Assembly (NCBI RefSeq): GCF_032884065.1
Contig: NC_088871.1
Coordinates: 50,798,162 to 50,862,161, forward strand
Reading direction: 5' to 3'
Source of the DNA: Artemia franciscana
Taxonomy: Eukaryota > Arthropoda > Branchiopoda > Anostraca > Artemiidae
Length of the DNA: 64,000 bases
This document shows positions 31,831-42,110 of this stretch, one piece after another; within the stretch, counting starts at the first letter, position 1, and each line of letters begins with the position of its first letter. Position numbers and translations under genes: made by a program. A model generated the notes under the pieces. The model made no database searches, was not told the DNA's origin, and worked only from the letters and a program-made list of their open reading frames with translations.

Positions 31831-33745
31831 CAGATCAAAAAGGGCTTAAATTTGAATTTGCGATAGAAGCGATTATTATCTTCGTAAAGAAAATAAAAAA
31901 AGACATCAGGTGGTACGTTCACTCTATTGGCAAGTCAATTATATGAGCTCTGAAATATTTACCCTGAGAAAATGAAACCTGATTGTCTGAATTGGCAAGG
32001 TGGTAACAGTGGTAGTTCTGACGTTTTGCATCCGGAGTAAAAAATATTGATTAGCTCCCATCTCGTCTACAAAAAACTTATAGGCCAAATTTCAATAATT
32101 TTTTTTTATTTATTTAAATCTGACTTTTTTTACTCTAGCCTCGGCAAAGTCATTGATTATTTCCTCGCAATTGATTGCTTATAATTATTCAAATCGGTCC
32201 ACTTACGTTTTGCTTGAAGTTCAATTTAAATTCGGTCTACTTTCTGTTATTTCGAAGGAATGGTGATGAAGATATGGGAATACTGAAAACGTTGAAATCA
32301 ATTTGCTGACATAACCAACTACACCCTCTACTTTACTTTAATAAAAATCCAAAAATTAAAAAATGATTGTCGTTTCAGAAGAGAATCAAATGCCTAAGTT
32401 ATATCGGAACAGAACTATCGGAACGGGCATAAAAAGAAATGTATGCTCTCCTCCGAGAGGGAAAGCTACTGACTAGATACAAAGAAATACTCGCTTGGCT
32501 ATTGGCACCCGCTATATAACGCCGGGTGATCATTTTCAGATTAGTGAAAAGATTTACTTGTTATATGATGAATATGCGAAACATGCGTAAATAAAAAAAA
32601 CACTTAATCTCCTACAATAAGGGAAAGGAAAGATCTTTTCATGAAAAGCTGAAAAGATTCAGAGAAAAACTGAAAAGATCTGCTATTTTCTTTTCTACGC
32701 ACGCTTTTCTTCCCACATAATCTATTAAGGCCTCCCTCTTTACACCCTCACAGGAAGCTCCTATTTCCTTTAAATCTTTATTTATGACATCCTTCCTACC
32801 CAGACGAGGACGACCTGCTTTCCGTGTAGCCCCTGACGGTTGGCCAAAAAGGACAATCTTTCATCCTTCATCCGCAAAATGACCGATAACTCATACTTTA
32901 ATTGAAATTTTTTCATTTTGAACAGATCAAAAAGGGCTTAAATTTGAATTTGCGATAGAAGCGATTATTATCTTCGTAAAGAAAATAAAAAAAGACATCA
33001 AGTGGTACGTTCACTCTATTGGCAAGTCAATTATATGAGCTCTGAAATATTTACCCAGAGAAAATGACACCTGATTGTCTGAATCGGTAAGGTGGTAACA
33101 GTGGTAGTTCTGACTTTTTGCATCCGGAGTAAAAAATATTGATTAGCTCCCATCTCGTCTACCAAAAATTTATAGGCCAAATTTCAATAAATTTTTTTGA
33201 TTTATTTAAATCTGACTTTTTTTACTCTAGCCTCGGCAAAGTCATTGATTATTTCCTCGCAATTGATTGCTTATAATTATTCAAATCGGTCCACTTACGT
33301 TTTGCTTGAAGTTCAATTTAAAATTGCATACATTTTGGTCTACTTTCTGTTATTTCCAAGGAATGGTGATGAAGATATGGGAATAATGATTACGTCGAAA
33401 TCAATTTGCTGACATAACCAACTGCACCCTCTACTTTACTTTAATAAAAATCCAAAAACTAAAAAATGATTGTCTTTTCAGAAGAGAATCAAATGCCTAA
33501 GTTATATCGGAACGGAACTGGCATAAACTGTCGGAACGGGCATAAAAGGAAACGTATGCTCTCCTCCGAGAGGGAAAGCTACTGACTAGATACAAAGAAA
33601 TACTCGCTTGGCTTTAGGCACCTGCTATATAACGCCGGGTGATTATTTTCTGATTAATGAAAAGTTTTACTTGTTATATGATGAATATGCGAAACATGTG
33701 TCAATAAAAGAAAAAAACACTTAATCTCCTACAACAAGGGAAAGG
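31626..33745. repeat. Tandem duplication, unit about 1.1 kb
   Basis: About 31626-32630 and 32725-33745 match almost throughout, from GGCCTCCCTCTTTACACCCT to CTTAATCTCCTACAA.AAGGG. Small indels separate them, for example an extra AAATTGCATACATT in unit 2. Each unit carries the LINE remnant and the same following sequence. Confidence 0.88.
32700..32915 (-). pseudogene. LINE C-terminal remnant, second tandem unit
   Basis: Same residues as at 31437-31830, with a short deletion near 32850 (ACAATCTTTCATCC instead of ACAATCTTCGGCAATCTGTC), which adds a frameshift. Confidence 0.6.
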
Positions 33746-34279
33746 TAGTGATTAAATGATAAGAAATACTCGCTTGGCTTCAGGCACTCAATGAGTTTTC
33801 AACGTTGATAAGTTTATTTTTTCTTTTCTTAGGTTCAATTGTATAACCCTTCCTTAATAAAACAATCAAATCCAAGAAATTTTGCCGACTATAATAGACA
33901 GCATTTATTCCTATTTTCGGAAAAACTTACATGTATTCCAAACCCTTCGTTTTTGTATAACTTTTGTATTTTATTTGCTGCAAATCCATCGTTTTTTATG
34001 TTATTTTTTTTTTGACAAATGGCGCACTTTCACTGGGTAGTTGACACAAGTCCGTTTCACAAAGAAACTTTGTCTTCCTTCAAATGAAAAAATGAGATTA
34101 AATTAAATTCAGCCGCACGATTTTAATGTTGGAAATTTATTACCTATGATACAAGAAAAAAGTCAAAATAAATAATAATCACAATGGTTGTCTATGATAA
34201 AACTATTTCCCAAGAAAAGGAATATAATTGTCGAATATATGTGAAGGGAAGGAATAGAACAGAACTTCGCTTCTGAGGA
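33746..34279. other. Non-coding stretch
   Basis: AT-rich, with no feature I can support. Confidence 0.5.
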
Positions 34280-34510
34280 CTCTTCCCCTCAACAAAATTG
34301 AAATATAATGATTTAAAGTATAATTTAGTAAGGTTTTATTCACAGACCCCTCCCCATTACTCCACTCAAATATCATCAGATCTAGGAAAACTTTTTTTTT
34401 ACAGGGAAAAGTAGTAAGCTTGTCGCCCAGCCTTGCTGCAACGGGAATCAAACCTGGGTGCTCCGTATTGCCAAGCAGAGCATCAATCCACTGCGCTACA
34501 ACAGGTTAGG
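34280..34510 (-). mobile_element. tRNA-derived SINE (tRNA-like head on minus strand)
   Basis: Read on the minus strand from about 34508: TGTAGCGCAGTGGATTGATG resembles a pol III A box, and GGTTTGATTCCCG about 30 bases on is a B box. A 5-bp anticodon-like stem (CTCTG/CGGAG) has an oversized loop. The acceptor stem does not close, so this is not a working tRNA. The body runs to about 34280; its end is unclear. Confidence 0.55.
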
Positions 34511-35235
34511 AAAACTCCACAAACCATAATTAAAACATTTATACCTATTGCGGGAAAAACATAAATATTCCAAATTCTGTATACAGAAACCCTTTACTAA
34601 GTGACATTAGTGAATAATAAAATGAATTCTTGACAAGAGGAAGACGAGGAAAGAACGAGCCTATTATTGGCCACCAGATGCCTAAAAATAAGTTATTATT
34701 AAAAATGTGGAAATATCTTAAAACCCAAACCCTAATTGTTAAATATATATCCAAAGAAAAACTAATTCAAAAATTAAAGTAAATAAAATTAAATACGCAA
34801 ATAATATTTAAATCTGTTGCCTTTTTTTAAAGCTTTTTAGATTGCTGTCAAAATTCCCATTAATTGGTTATCGCTATAAGCTTTAACGTTAAAATCAATC
34901 GGAAAAATAAGTTACTATTCCTGAATCAACTCTGAATTCCAATTTGCTGCCGCAAGTAAGAGACTTGATAAAACAAGCAAATAATATATTGTAACCCCTT
35001 CATTCTCCACAAGACTTCATTTCAGCATTAATTTGGGATTTTTAGTATGACTTCATTATGGGTAGAGTTACATTTGTGCGTTGACTTCATTGTATGAGCA
35101 TCGAAGTACGTGACATCATCGTATGAGCATCAAAGTGGTGTGATAAATATGACGTCCTCTTTACCATATATTTTGTAATCCCCATGGTTTGGTAGTTATT
35201 TATTACTTGGCATTTGACAAAGTATATTGCAATGT
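34511..35235. other. Non-coding stretch before the FDNAIL ORF
   Basis: No gene recognised. Two TGACTTCATTGTATGAGCATC-like repeats lie at about 35082-35140. Confidence 0.45.
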
Positions 35236-36049
35236 TTAGGATGATTTTTTAAGTTCTTGTTGTTGGAGTTCTTGTTTGCTGGTGGGCTTTTAAAAAATAC
35301 ACAGAATCTGAAATGAAGGCATGCTCAGGTCAAGATATTATATTTGACAATGCCATTCTGAAAGACAATAAGAATTTAAGCACGCCGCCTGTTGAAGAAG
35401 AAGAGTCGACCCCTTTTGCTGAAACAAAACCAGAAGAGGTAACAGAGTAAGTAAAGGTCAATGACTGTACTCTAGAGCCTGCAACAAAGGAAAAAAAAGA
35501 GAACTGGGAGCTTCTGGACGAAGAACAAATAACCCCACCAGAAAAGAACAGCGTCAAGACAATGCTCCTGTGACCAAACTAGAAGAGAACGCCTGTAAAG
35601 GTGAAAAAAGGTCATCCAATTCTTCAGTAAGCAGTCCAGCAGGAAGTCAGAATGAAGGTTCAGAAAATAAGCACTCTTCCTATAAAGGTCAAAAGAGACA
35701 AACGACAAACCAAAGCGATACTAACTTTGACAATGCCATTCTGATTCATAAACGCATAGACAGTAGAAATGTAACGACATCACCTGTTAAAGAAACCACT
35801 AAGGACGAAGAAAACGAAAGTGACGCAAAACCTTCATCAGCAAAAATTGCAAATAAACTTTTTCTTCAACCATCTAATGCATCGATGGCCTTGATCAGTG
35901 AGCATACCAAGACTCCAGTTAAAAAAGCTTTACATGAGGGGGAAGAAGAATCTATTTCCCATTTGTATGTCCATAAAAAACAAAGAGAGATAAAACTCTA
36001 CAAAAAAAAATTTCAAACGAGACGACGGCCAGTAGAGAGGAAAGACTAA
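35236..36049 (+). CDS. Unrecognised Lys/Glu/Ser-rich ORF with FDNAIL repeats (possible pseudogene)
   Basis: Not recognised. A hydrophobic stretch VLVVGVLVCWWAF, preceded by a stop, leads into KKYTESEMKACSGQDIIFDNAIL and a Glu-rich run. After a TAA at 35448-35450 and a frameshift near 35500, a 159-codon frame (35570-36049) follows, with FDNAILIHKR and TTSPVKETTKDEENES. The blocks FDNAIL...N..T.PV.E occur twice, so the protein has an internal repeat. The inverted copy (63268-64000) keeps frame across the 35500 region, so that frameshift is specific to this copy. The TAA is shared and overlaps GTAAGT, a perfect splice-donor core, so an intron is possible. It could be a membrane-anchored low-complexity protein or a decayed gene. 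Confidence 0.45.
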
Positions 36050-36150
36050 AACAACGTGGATATTTCGCTTGTATCCAAACATGGCGTCCTCAGCACAAGA
36101 TAAAAAAAACTAATCTAAAAACAAATAAAACCACCACCAATAATAATAAA

Positions 36151-36306
36151 TACAATTGTCGCTACTTATCCACGTAGGGAAAAGAAGCTATTCGAGTTAC
36201 TTCAATGAGAACATCAAAGCAACTCAAAGCAACATCAAAGCAATGTTCTCATTGAAGTAACTCGAATAGCTTCTTCTCCCTACGTGGATAAGTAGCGACA
36301 ATTGTA
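36151..36306. repeat. Near-perfect 64-bp-arm hairpin
   Basis: 36151-36214 is complementary to 36243-36306 with one mismatch; the loop is 28 bases built from CAACATCAAAG-like units. The flanks do not show an obvious target duplication. The same hairpin exists at 63022-63170. Confidence 0.92.
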
Positions 36307-36689
36307 TTCTATTTCTGTTAACTTCTATTTCTGGTAACTTCTATTTCTGTTAAAGTTTTTTGTTAAATTTAGAATAAAGGACGATGAGTAGACAGCTAAA
36401 CCATAAACATAGCACTTTATTCAGAATTTAATATTCTATCTAAATCTAGCAGTCATTATCTCTAGAGAAAAAATTCTTGAGATTTAGATACTTCTGGATT
36501 TTCTTATTCTGGAATTTAAAAAACCTACTTGTGGGATAGCTTATGGCTTACTAAAAATATATTGTCTTGGCAAGTTTTTTTTTTTAAGATTGATTTTGAG
36601 AAAAGATTGTTGAACAAATCGGAGAATAATTACATCTGAACCAACGAATGTGGGTACACAGTAGCCGTTAGCCATCTGATTTTCATTCT

Positions 36690-36966
36690 GAAGTTGTGGG
36701 CTTAACTTTACTATTGAACATCTATTTTTGGGCTGTGGTGCTAGAAAAGCACAGTTTTGTTCAAAGATATCGGCATTGGTACGTTGAGATTGAAAACTTA
36801 TTTTCAAACATTCCTATCCTTAAAAAAAGCTATCGTTTAAATCTGAGAAAGGTTCTGGATTACATGTATAAAGGAATATTCTCAAACGTGACTGCAGAAT
36901 GCTTGTTCAGGACTCTCGATAACACAAAAATGGATAAAGCAAACTCTTTGGCAACAATTTCAGTAG
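36690..36966 (+). pseudogene. Unrecognised conserved ORF fragment (NIPILKKSYRLNLRK)
   Basis: The frame reads IENLFSNIPILKKSYRLNLR, then DYMYKGIFSNVTAECLFRTL and KMDKANSLATISVV. The inverted copy (62337-62570, minus) keeps the same residues with one change (R to C). I do not recognise the family. The frame is cut at 36966 by an insertion that C lacks, and then runs into insert sequence. Confidence 0.4.
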
Positions 36967-37535
36967 TCAAACAGTTCGTGGTAACAAACTGTAGTAAGGA
37001 ACGACCCGGCTCAATAGTAACCAAAACTCTAAAAAATGAGATTTTGATATCAATAGCTACATCAAAAGAATCGCATTTTAATTCTAATTTTAAATATATA
37101 AGTTTCATCAAGTTTAGTCTTACCCATCAAAAGTTACGAGCCTGAGAAAATTTGCATTATTTAAGAAAATAGGAGGAAACACCCCCTAAAAGTCGTAGAA
37201 CCTTAACAAAAATGACACCATCAGATTCAGCGTATCAGAGAACCCTGCTGTAGAAGTTTCAAGCTCCTATCTATAAAAATGTGGAATTTTGTATTTTTTG
37301 CCAGAAGAAATGGAATATGAAATGGGTTGTCCCCTCCGCAATCCCTCGCTCTTTACGCTAAAGTTTGACTCTTTGCCACAATTCTACTTTTTAAAACAAT
37401 TAAAAACTTTAGCGCAAAGAGCGAGGGATTGCGGAGGGGACAACATATTTCATATACGGAGTAATTTCTGTTCGTTTTAAGTTTTAATGTCGCTCCTTAC
37501 TTTCAGCTAAAAAAATTAGTTATTTTTTATTTAAT
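36967..37535. mobile_element. Insertion of about 570 bp absent from copy C
   Basis: Left flank TTTCAGTA and right flank ATCTATTAGTATCTACC are adjacent at about 62355-62370 in the inverted copy. The insert starts near TCAAACAGTTCGTGGTAACA (a short hairpin) and ends in an arm (AGCGAGGGATTGCGGAGGGG...TACTTTCAGCTAAAAAAATT) identical in type to the MITE at 38970. Non-coding, probably non-autonomous. Confidence 0.75.
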
Positions 37536-37744
37536 ATCTATTAGTATCTACCAGTAGAAAAGCACATTGAGAAATAAATAGTTCATCTTGATTGTAGATT
37601 CATCTTCTCCTGTCATGAATAGCGAGATGATGAAATCGTTGTAATGTATCAACGCTTCAAAGACTTATTAAGAAGCAGTGATGATTGTCTCCAGAGCCTC
37701 AGTTTTATGCTACACCTAATACTATCTTATATATAAAAATAAGT

Positions 37745-37748
<4 letters not shown>

Positions 37749-37787
<39 letters not shown>
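37749..37787. repeat. (TG)n microsatellite in H4
   Basis: About 19 TG units at the site where H1 has (GGAT)n. Confidence 0.9.
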
Positions 37788-37788
<1 letters not shown>

Positions 37789-37791
37789 GAG

Positions 37792-37892
37792 TGACGTCAT
37801 GTTTGTGTGTCGATTGACGTCATGTTTGTCGACTGACTTCATTATAAGGATTGAGCTGTATGCGTCATGAAGTTGTTTGTCGACTGACGTCA
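37792..37892. promoter_or_regulatory. Three TGACGTCA palindromes at the H4 5' end
   Basis: Perfect octamers at 37792-37799, 37815-37822 and 37885-37892, with an imperfect TGACTTCA near 37833. Spacing differs from H1-H3, but the motif is kept in all four copies. Confidence 0.45.
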
Positions 37893-37914
37893 TGTTTGTC
37901 AACTGATGAAATTA

Positions 37915-38210
37915 CATACCGGGACGCAAATGACGACCGGGACACAGGGAATATAAATGACGACCGGGAACCTCAAAGAGAAATTACAGACTGGGACACC
38001 CGGACACAAATCATGACCGGGACACAGGGAATATAAATAACGACCGGGACATAGGGACACAACTATAACGGGGACGCCGGGGGCACAGGCGGGATATATA
38101 AATGACGACCGGGACACTCAAAGAGAAATTACAAACTGGGATACCGGGACACAAATGACGACCGGGACACAGGGAATATAAATGACGACCGGGACACAGG
38201 GACACATCAT
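37915..38210. repeat. CCGGGACA minisatellite in H4
   Basis: The longest array of this unit in the window: GACCGGGACACAGGGAATAT alternating with GACCGGGACACTCAAAGAG-type variants. Confidence 0.8.
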
Positions 38211-38365
38211 TAAAATAATGAGGTATCGATCTGAATACGGATTGTTTTTCCCATGGACAATTATATGTTGCATGTTCAAGAGTCATTAAACCTGACAATC
38301 TATTTATATGCACAGACAATGGGACAGCAAAGAATGTTGTATATTCACATGTTTTACGTAGTTAA
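38210..38365 (+). pseudogene. Helitron helicase C-terminal remnant in H4
   Basis: Reads LYVACSRVIKPDNLF and AKNVVYSHVLRS. It shares the TGA stop with H1 and H3 but not their one-base deletion (TTTTTCCC kept), so it branched off earlier. The KAQGQSLE block is mostly gone. Confidence 0.75.
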
Positions 38366-38366
38366 A

Positions 38367-38409
<43 letters not shown>

Positions 38410-38568
38410 ATCTCTATTCACAGGTGGGACACAGGGACACAACTACAATGGCGCGTAACTAAAATGGCACGTAACGACTTACGCGCGCGGAGGGGCTTGG
38501 AGGGGGGGGGGCGAAGCGCCCCACCAACTAGGTGTTGGGGTGGCGCGAAGTGCCAACCCAACAGCTAG

Positions 38569-38672
38569 TTTACTATACTTGTAATGGCGCGCGGGGGGGC
38601 TTGGAGGGGGGGGGGCGAAGCACCCCACCAACTAGCTGTTGGGGTGGCGCGAAGCGCCACCCCAACAGCTAG
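38569..38672 (+). other. Second Helitron tail carrying 12 bp of flank
   Basis: After the first CTAG end (38565-38568) comes TTTACTATACTT, which is the genomic right flank seen in A and C. Then a second tail begins GTAATGGCGCGC and ends CAGCTAG at 38672, followed by TTTTCTATACTTTTC. Confidence 0.8.
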
Positions 38673-38969
38673 TTTTCTATACTTTTCTAGTTTTTCTTGT
38701 TACAAGTCACTCTTAAAGAAATTCACAACCATTTTATTTTTGGTAAACCAAAAAAAAGACAAGAATCATTTTTGTGATTTTTATAGCTTTATTTTTTGGG
38801 TTAATGAACCAAATATCTGATGATTTTCTCTGATAAACATATCAGTCGATTAACTATTATATTCTCTGCTTATATTAGCATCATTCCAATTATAAGTTCC
38901 TGTCCATTTGTCGAAGAATGCTCAATAGTTTTGAACTGATAAAAATATGGCTGTCCTATGTTTGATTAA

Positions 38970-39262
38970 ATAAAAAAAAAACTAATTTTTTTAGCTGAAA
39001 GTAAGGAGCGGCATTAAAACTTAAAACGAACAGAAATTACTCCGTATATGAAATGGGTTGTCTCCTCCGCAGTCCCACGCTCTTTACGCTAAAGCTTTTA
39101 ATTGTTTTAAAAAGTAGAATTGTGGCAAAGAGTCAAACTTCAGCGTAAAGAGCGAGGGATTGCGGAGGGGACAACCCATTTCATATACGGAGTAATTTCT
39201 GTTCGTTTTAAGTTTTAATACCGCTCCTTACTTTCAGCTAAAAAAATTAGTTTTTTTTTTAT
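38970..39262. mobile_element. MITE with long terminal inverted repeats (copy B)
   Basis: The left arm AACTAATTTTTTTAGCTGAA, AGTAAGGAGCGGCATTAAAA, ...TCCGTATATGAAATGGGTTG is complementary to the right arm ending CTTTCAGCTAAAAAAATTAG. Arms of about 130 bp flank a short centre. It has no coding capacity. A related arm lies at 37310-37540. Confidence 0.85.
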
Positions 39263-39599
39263 TTAATTTCTGAACGTTTTTGAATTAATGCATGTTTGGT
39301 TTTGGCTCTCTGCACATAAATTATTAAAATGAAACTTGTATATTAATTCTTTTTTTGGCTAAATGGCTTTCTCTTAGTTTTGATCAGACGATTTTGAGAA
39401 ATAAGGGGTGGAGAAGGAGGCCTAGTTGCCCTCCAATTTTTCGGTTACTTAAAAAGGCAACTAGAACTTTTAATTTTTAATGAACGTTTAAGTAAAAAAT
39501 ACACGTAAATAACTAAAAATAACTAAAATAACGTTACTAAAAATAACGTTTTTAGTAAAAAATACACGTAACCTAAGAATTAACTTACGTAACAAACTT

Positions 39600-39905
39600 T
39601 CATAACCTTATTTTTTTTATTATGTATACAAGGGGGTTGGTACTCTCGTTAATACCTCGCTCTTTGCACTAAATCGTAAGTTTTGTCCCAATTCTTTAAG
39701 AATGACCCCTGAATCAGAAAGGCCGTAGAATAAATAGTTGAAATTACTAAAAATACTTTAGCATAAAGAGCAAGGTATTTATCTCCTCCTAAATACCTCG
39801 CTCTTTATGCTAAAGTATTTTTAGAACCCCTCATATGCGTAATTATCTCTGTTCGTTTTAAGTTTCAATGCTACTTCTTCCTTTCATTTGAAAAAACGTT
39901 TTCAT
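39600..39905. repeat. Related fold-back repeat
   Basis: AATACCTCGCTCTTTATGCTAAAG (39792 onward) and its complement (CTTTAGCATAAAGAGCAAGGTATT, about 39755 onward) form a hairpin. The outer sequence CTGTTCGTTTTAAGTTTCAATGC resembles the MITE arm at 38970. Probably an older member of the same family. Up to 40346 the block is B-specific repeat DNA without genes. Confidence 0.65.
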
Positions 39906-41071
39906 GTTTATTTTTCATTGTTTTCTTATAGTAATGCTAGAGAACCCTGCGCCCTTTTCATTGAATTTTTCTTCCCCCATAACAGATTCCTCCAAGGAAA
40001 GATCCTCCAACATAGCCCCCTCTCCTCAGCCCCACCCCCAAAAAAAATAAAATCCCCCTGAAAACGTCTGTACACTTCCCAATAACCATTACTATATGTA
40101 AACACTGGTCAAAGTTTGTAACTTGCAGCCCCTCCCGCAGGGATTGTGGGGGAGTAAGTCATCCCCAAAGACATAGTTATTATGGTTTTCGACTATGCCG
40201 AACAAAATGGCTATCTCAAAATTTTGATCCGTTGACTTTGGGAAAAAATGAGCGTGGGAGGGGGCCTAGATGCCCTCCAATTTTTTTGGTCACTTAAAAA
40301 GGGCACTAGAACTTTTCATTTCCGTTAGAATGAGCCCTCTTGCGACATTATTGAAAAATTGAGAGCTAGGACTAATTAGACTAAAACCAAGACAGACAGT
40401 TTCTGTGAGATATAAAGCTGGCTTTACCCCCCCACCTAATGATGATATTTTATCATCCTAGGGCAAAACTAAAGTTGATAGACATACATTAAAAGAAATT
40501 CAAATCGGCTTCTTCTTTGGCAAAAAGCATTTGGACTCATCCTTTGGGGTCCTTGTGGCTTTGAAGTTGGCTGATGCTCCTCTATGGTATTGATTTTTAT
40601 ACTTCCAAAAGGGAAACAAAACTACTTTGGCTATTTTCAATGGGATAAACTGAGGGCTATCAGTTCTCTGGACTATTTAAAGGCGACTAGAAATATTTTC
40701 AGCTTTTTTTTTTATCTCACTCCAAACTCAAAACCTCAGCTTAGCCCCTCCTTGCACGTGCCAAGTCTCTAAGTCAAGTTCATTTTTTGAAATGTATCTT
40801 CCTGTTGCACATTATTGGTACATATAGGATTTTTGAATTGGATATCAAATATTGGTTTTGGATAAGAACCATGAAATCTTGAACTTTCGTGTGCTTCCTG
40901 TAATACTTTTTCGCACCCGAATTCCCCAGACTCCTGAATTTAAAAGTTCGGCAGAATACAAACACTGTTAGAATTTGGGAAAGAAAGGATTAATGGGAAC
41001 CAGTTGGCGTGACTATTGTATAGATTTTCATTGAATTTATCTGAATTAATCCGTATAAGTTAGCATTTGAA

Positions 41072-41161
41072 ATGGGAATAGATACAGCAAGATTTTCGGG
41101 AGACATTGATGGAGATCTTCTTTGTTCTATTTGCACATTTGTTTTGGAAGACCCTGTTCAG
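41072..41161 (+). CDS. RNF41-like exon 1, copy B
   Basis: An intact 30-codon exon with ATG at 41072 and donor CAG|GT at 41161. It differs from copy A by E14G (GGA) and silent CTT-CTT Leu codons; both changes are shared with copy C. Exon 2 follows at 51212, but the remainder is beyond the gap, so expression as a full protein cannot be judged. Confidence 0.85.
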
Positions 41162-41464
41162 GTTTGTAGGTTATTCGACCATCTAACAGGCTACTTATGT
41201 AGCAAAGGCTGTTTTAATTTTTTTTTAATATGGCAAACGAACTAATAGAACTTGAAGTTTTAGTCTGATTTTCCTTACTTTTGACTTGAATTTTGCTGGG
41301 TTGTTGGCCAGTTGTAAAGGAAACATAATAATTTGAAATAGCCTAGGTGTATGGTATTAGAATCTCTTTAGATTTTGATTTTGAATTAGCCACCACACAA
41401 GGAGACATGTTAAGAAAACAATTCCTACTTCATAATATACAGAATAATCCTAGTTAGTCTAATA

Positions 41465-42110
41465 TATTTTGGGTAAAATTCTAGTTAATTGACTTCTTGC
41501 TATCTTGGAAAGGGTTTAGGTTAGGAAAATGAAACTTTCAGGGAGGGGTCTACAAGCTAAAGTATGTCCTGGGAAGGTATTTTAAAGTACCCACCTCCAC
41601 TCCTTCTCCCTCTAGAGGGCCCTTAAATTTGTCTACATGACAGGTCTATACCTATTTCAATTTTGACAAAACAACATTTTACCTTAATTTTCAGTTACTA
41701 GTTGCTTTTTTTATGCCTTTAGTTCTGAAAATGCAATTCATGTTATTTGAGAAGAATTTTGAGCCATAGGCTATCAATGTTTTTTTTTTTTCAACATTTA
41801 GGAAAGGTAATTGCATATCTTTAAAACCTAATAAAATTGAATTGAGTAAAGTCATGAAGCTGAAAACAATTTTGTTGTACTTCAATTAAGTGGAAGATCC
41901 ATTTTGTAAGGTTCCACTTTTATAACACACATATTTTTAAAGGTCATCAAAGGTCAGGGCCCTCTAGAGGGAGGAGTGGAGGTAATTGCTTCAAAATACC
42001 TTCCTGGGACATACTTTAGTCTGTAGATTCATCCCTGAAAGTTTCATTTTCCTAATATAAACCCTTTCTGAGATAGCAAGAATTCAACTAACTAGAATTT
42101 TACCATATTT
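41465..42110. repeat. Fold-back element in intron 1 (copy B)
   Basis: Same arms as at 5930-6545. The B right arm is longer, keeping TCTGTAGATTCATCCCTGAAAG, which A has lost. Confidence 0.7.

Larger units (their letters stand above)
37725..38672 (+). mobile_element. Helitron H4, complete non-autonomous copy
   Basis: It begins TCTTATATATAAAAATAAG after an A (37724) and ends CAGCTAG (38672) before a T, the Helitron rule of A|TC...CTAG|T. Inside are (TG)n, three TGACGTCA sites, minisatellite, helicase C-terminal remnant, TA tract and hairpin tail. The inverted copy has the uninterrupted site near 62185, direct evidence of insertion. A second tail (38581-38672) follows an internal CTAG end at 38568. 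Confidence 0.9.

Noticed and set aside
34434-34508. Functional tRNA gene
   Set aside because: The anticodon loop is too long and the acceptor stem does not pair, so a SINE head or pseudogene is more likely.
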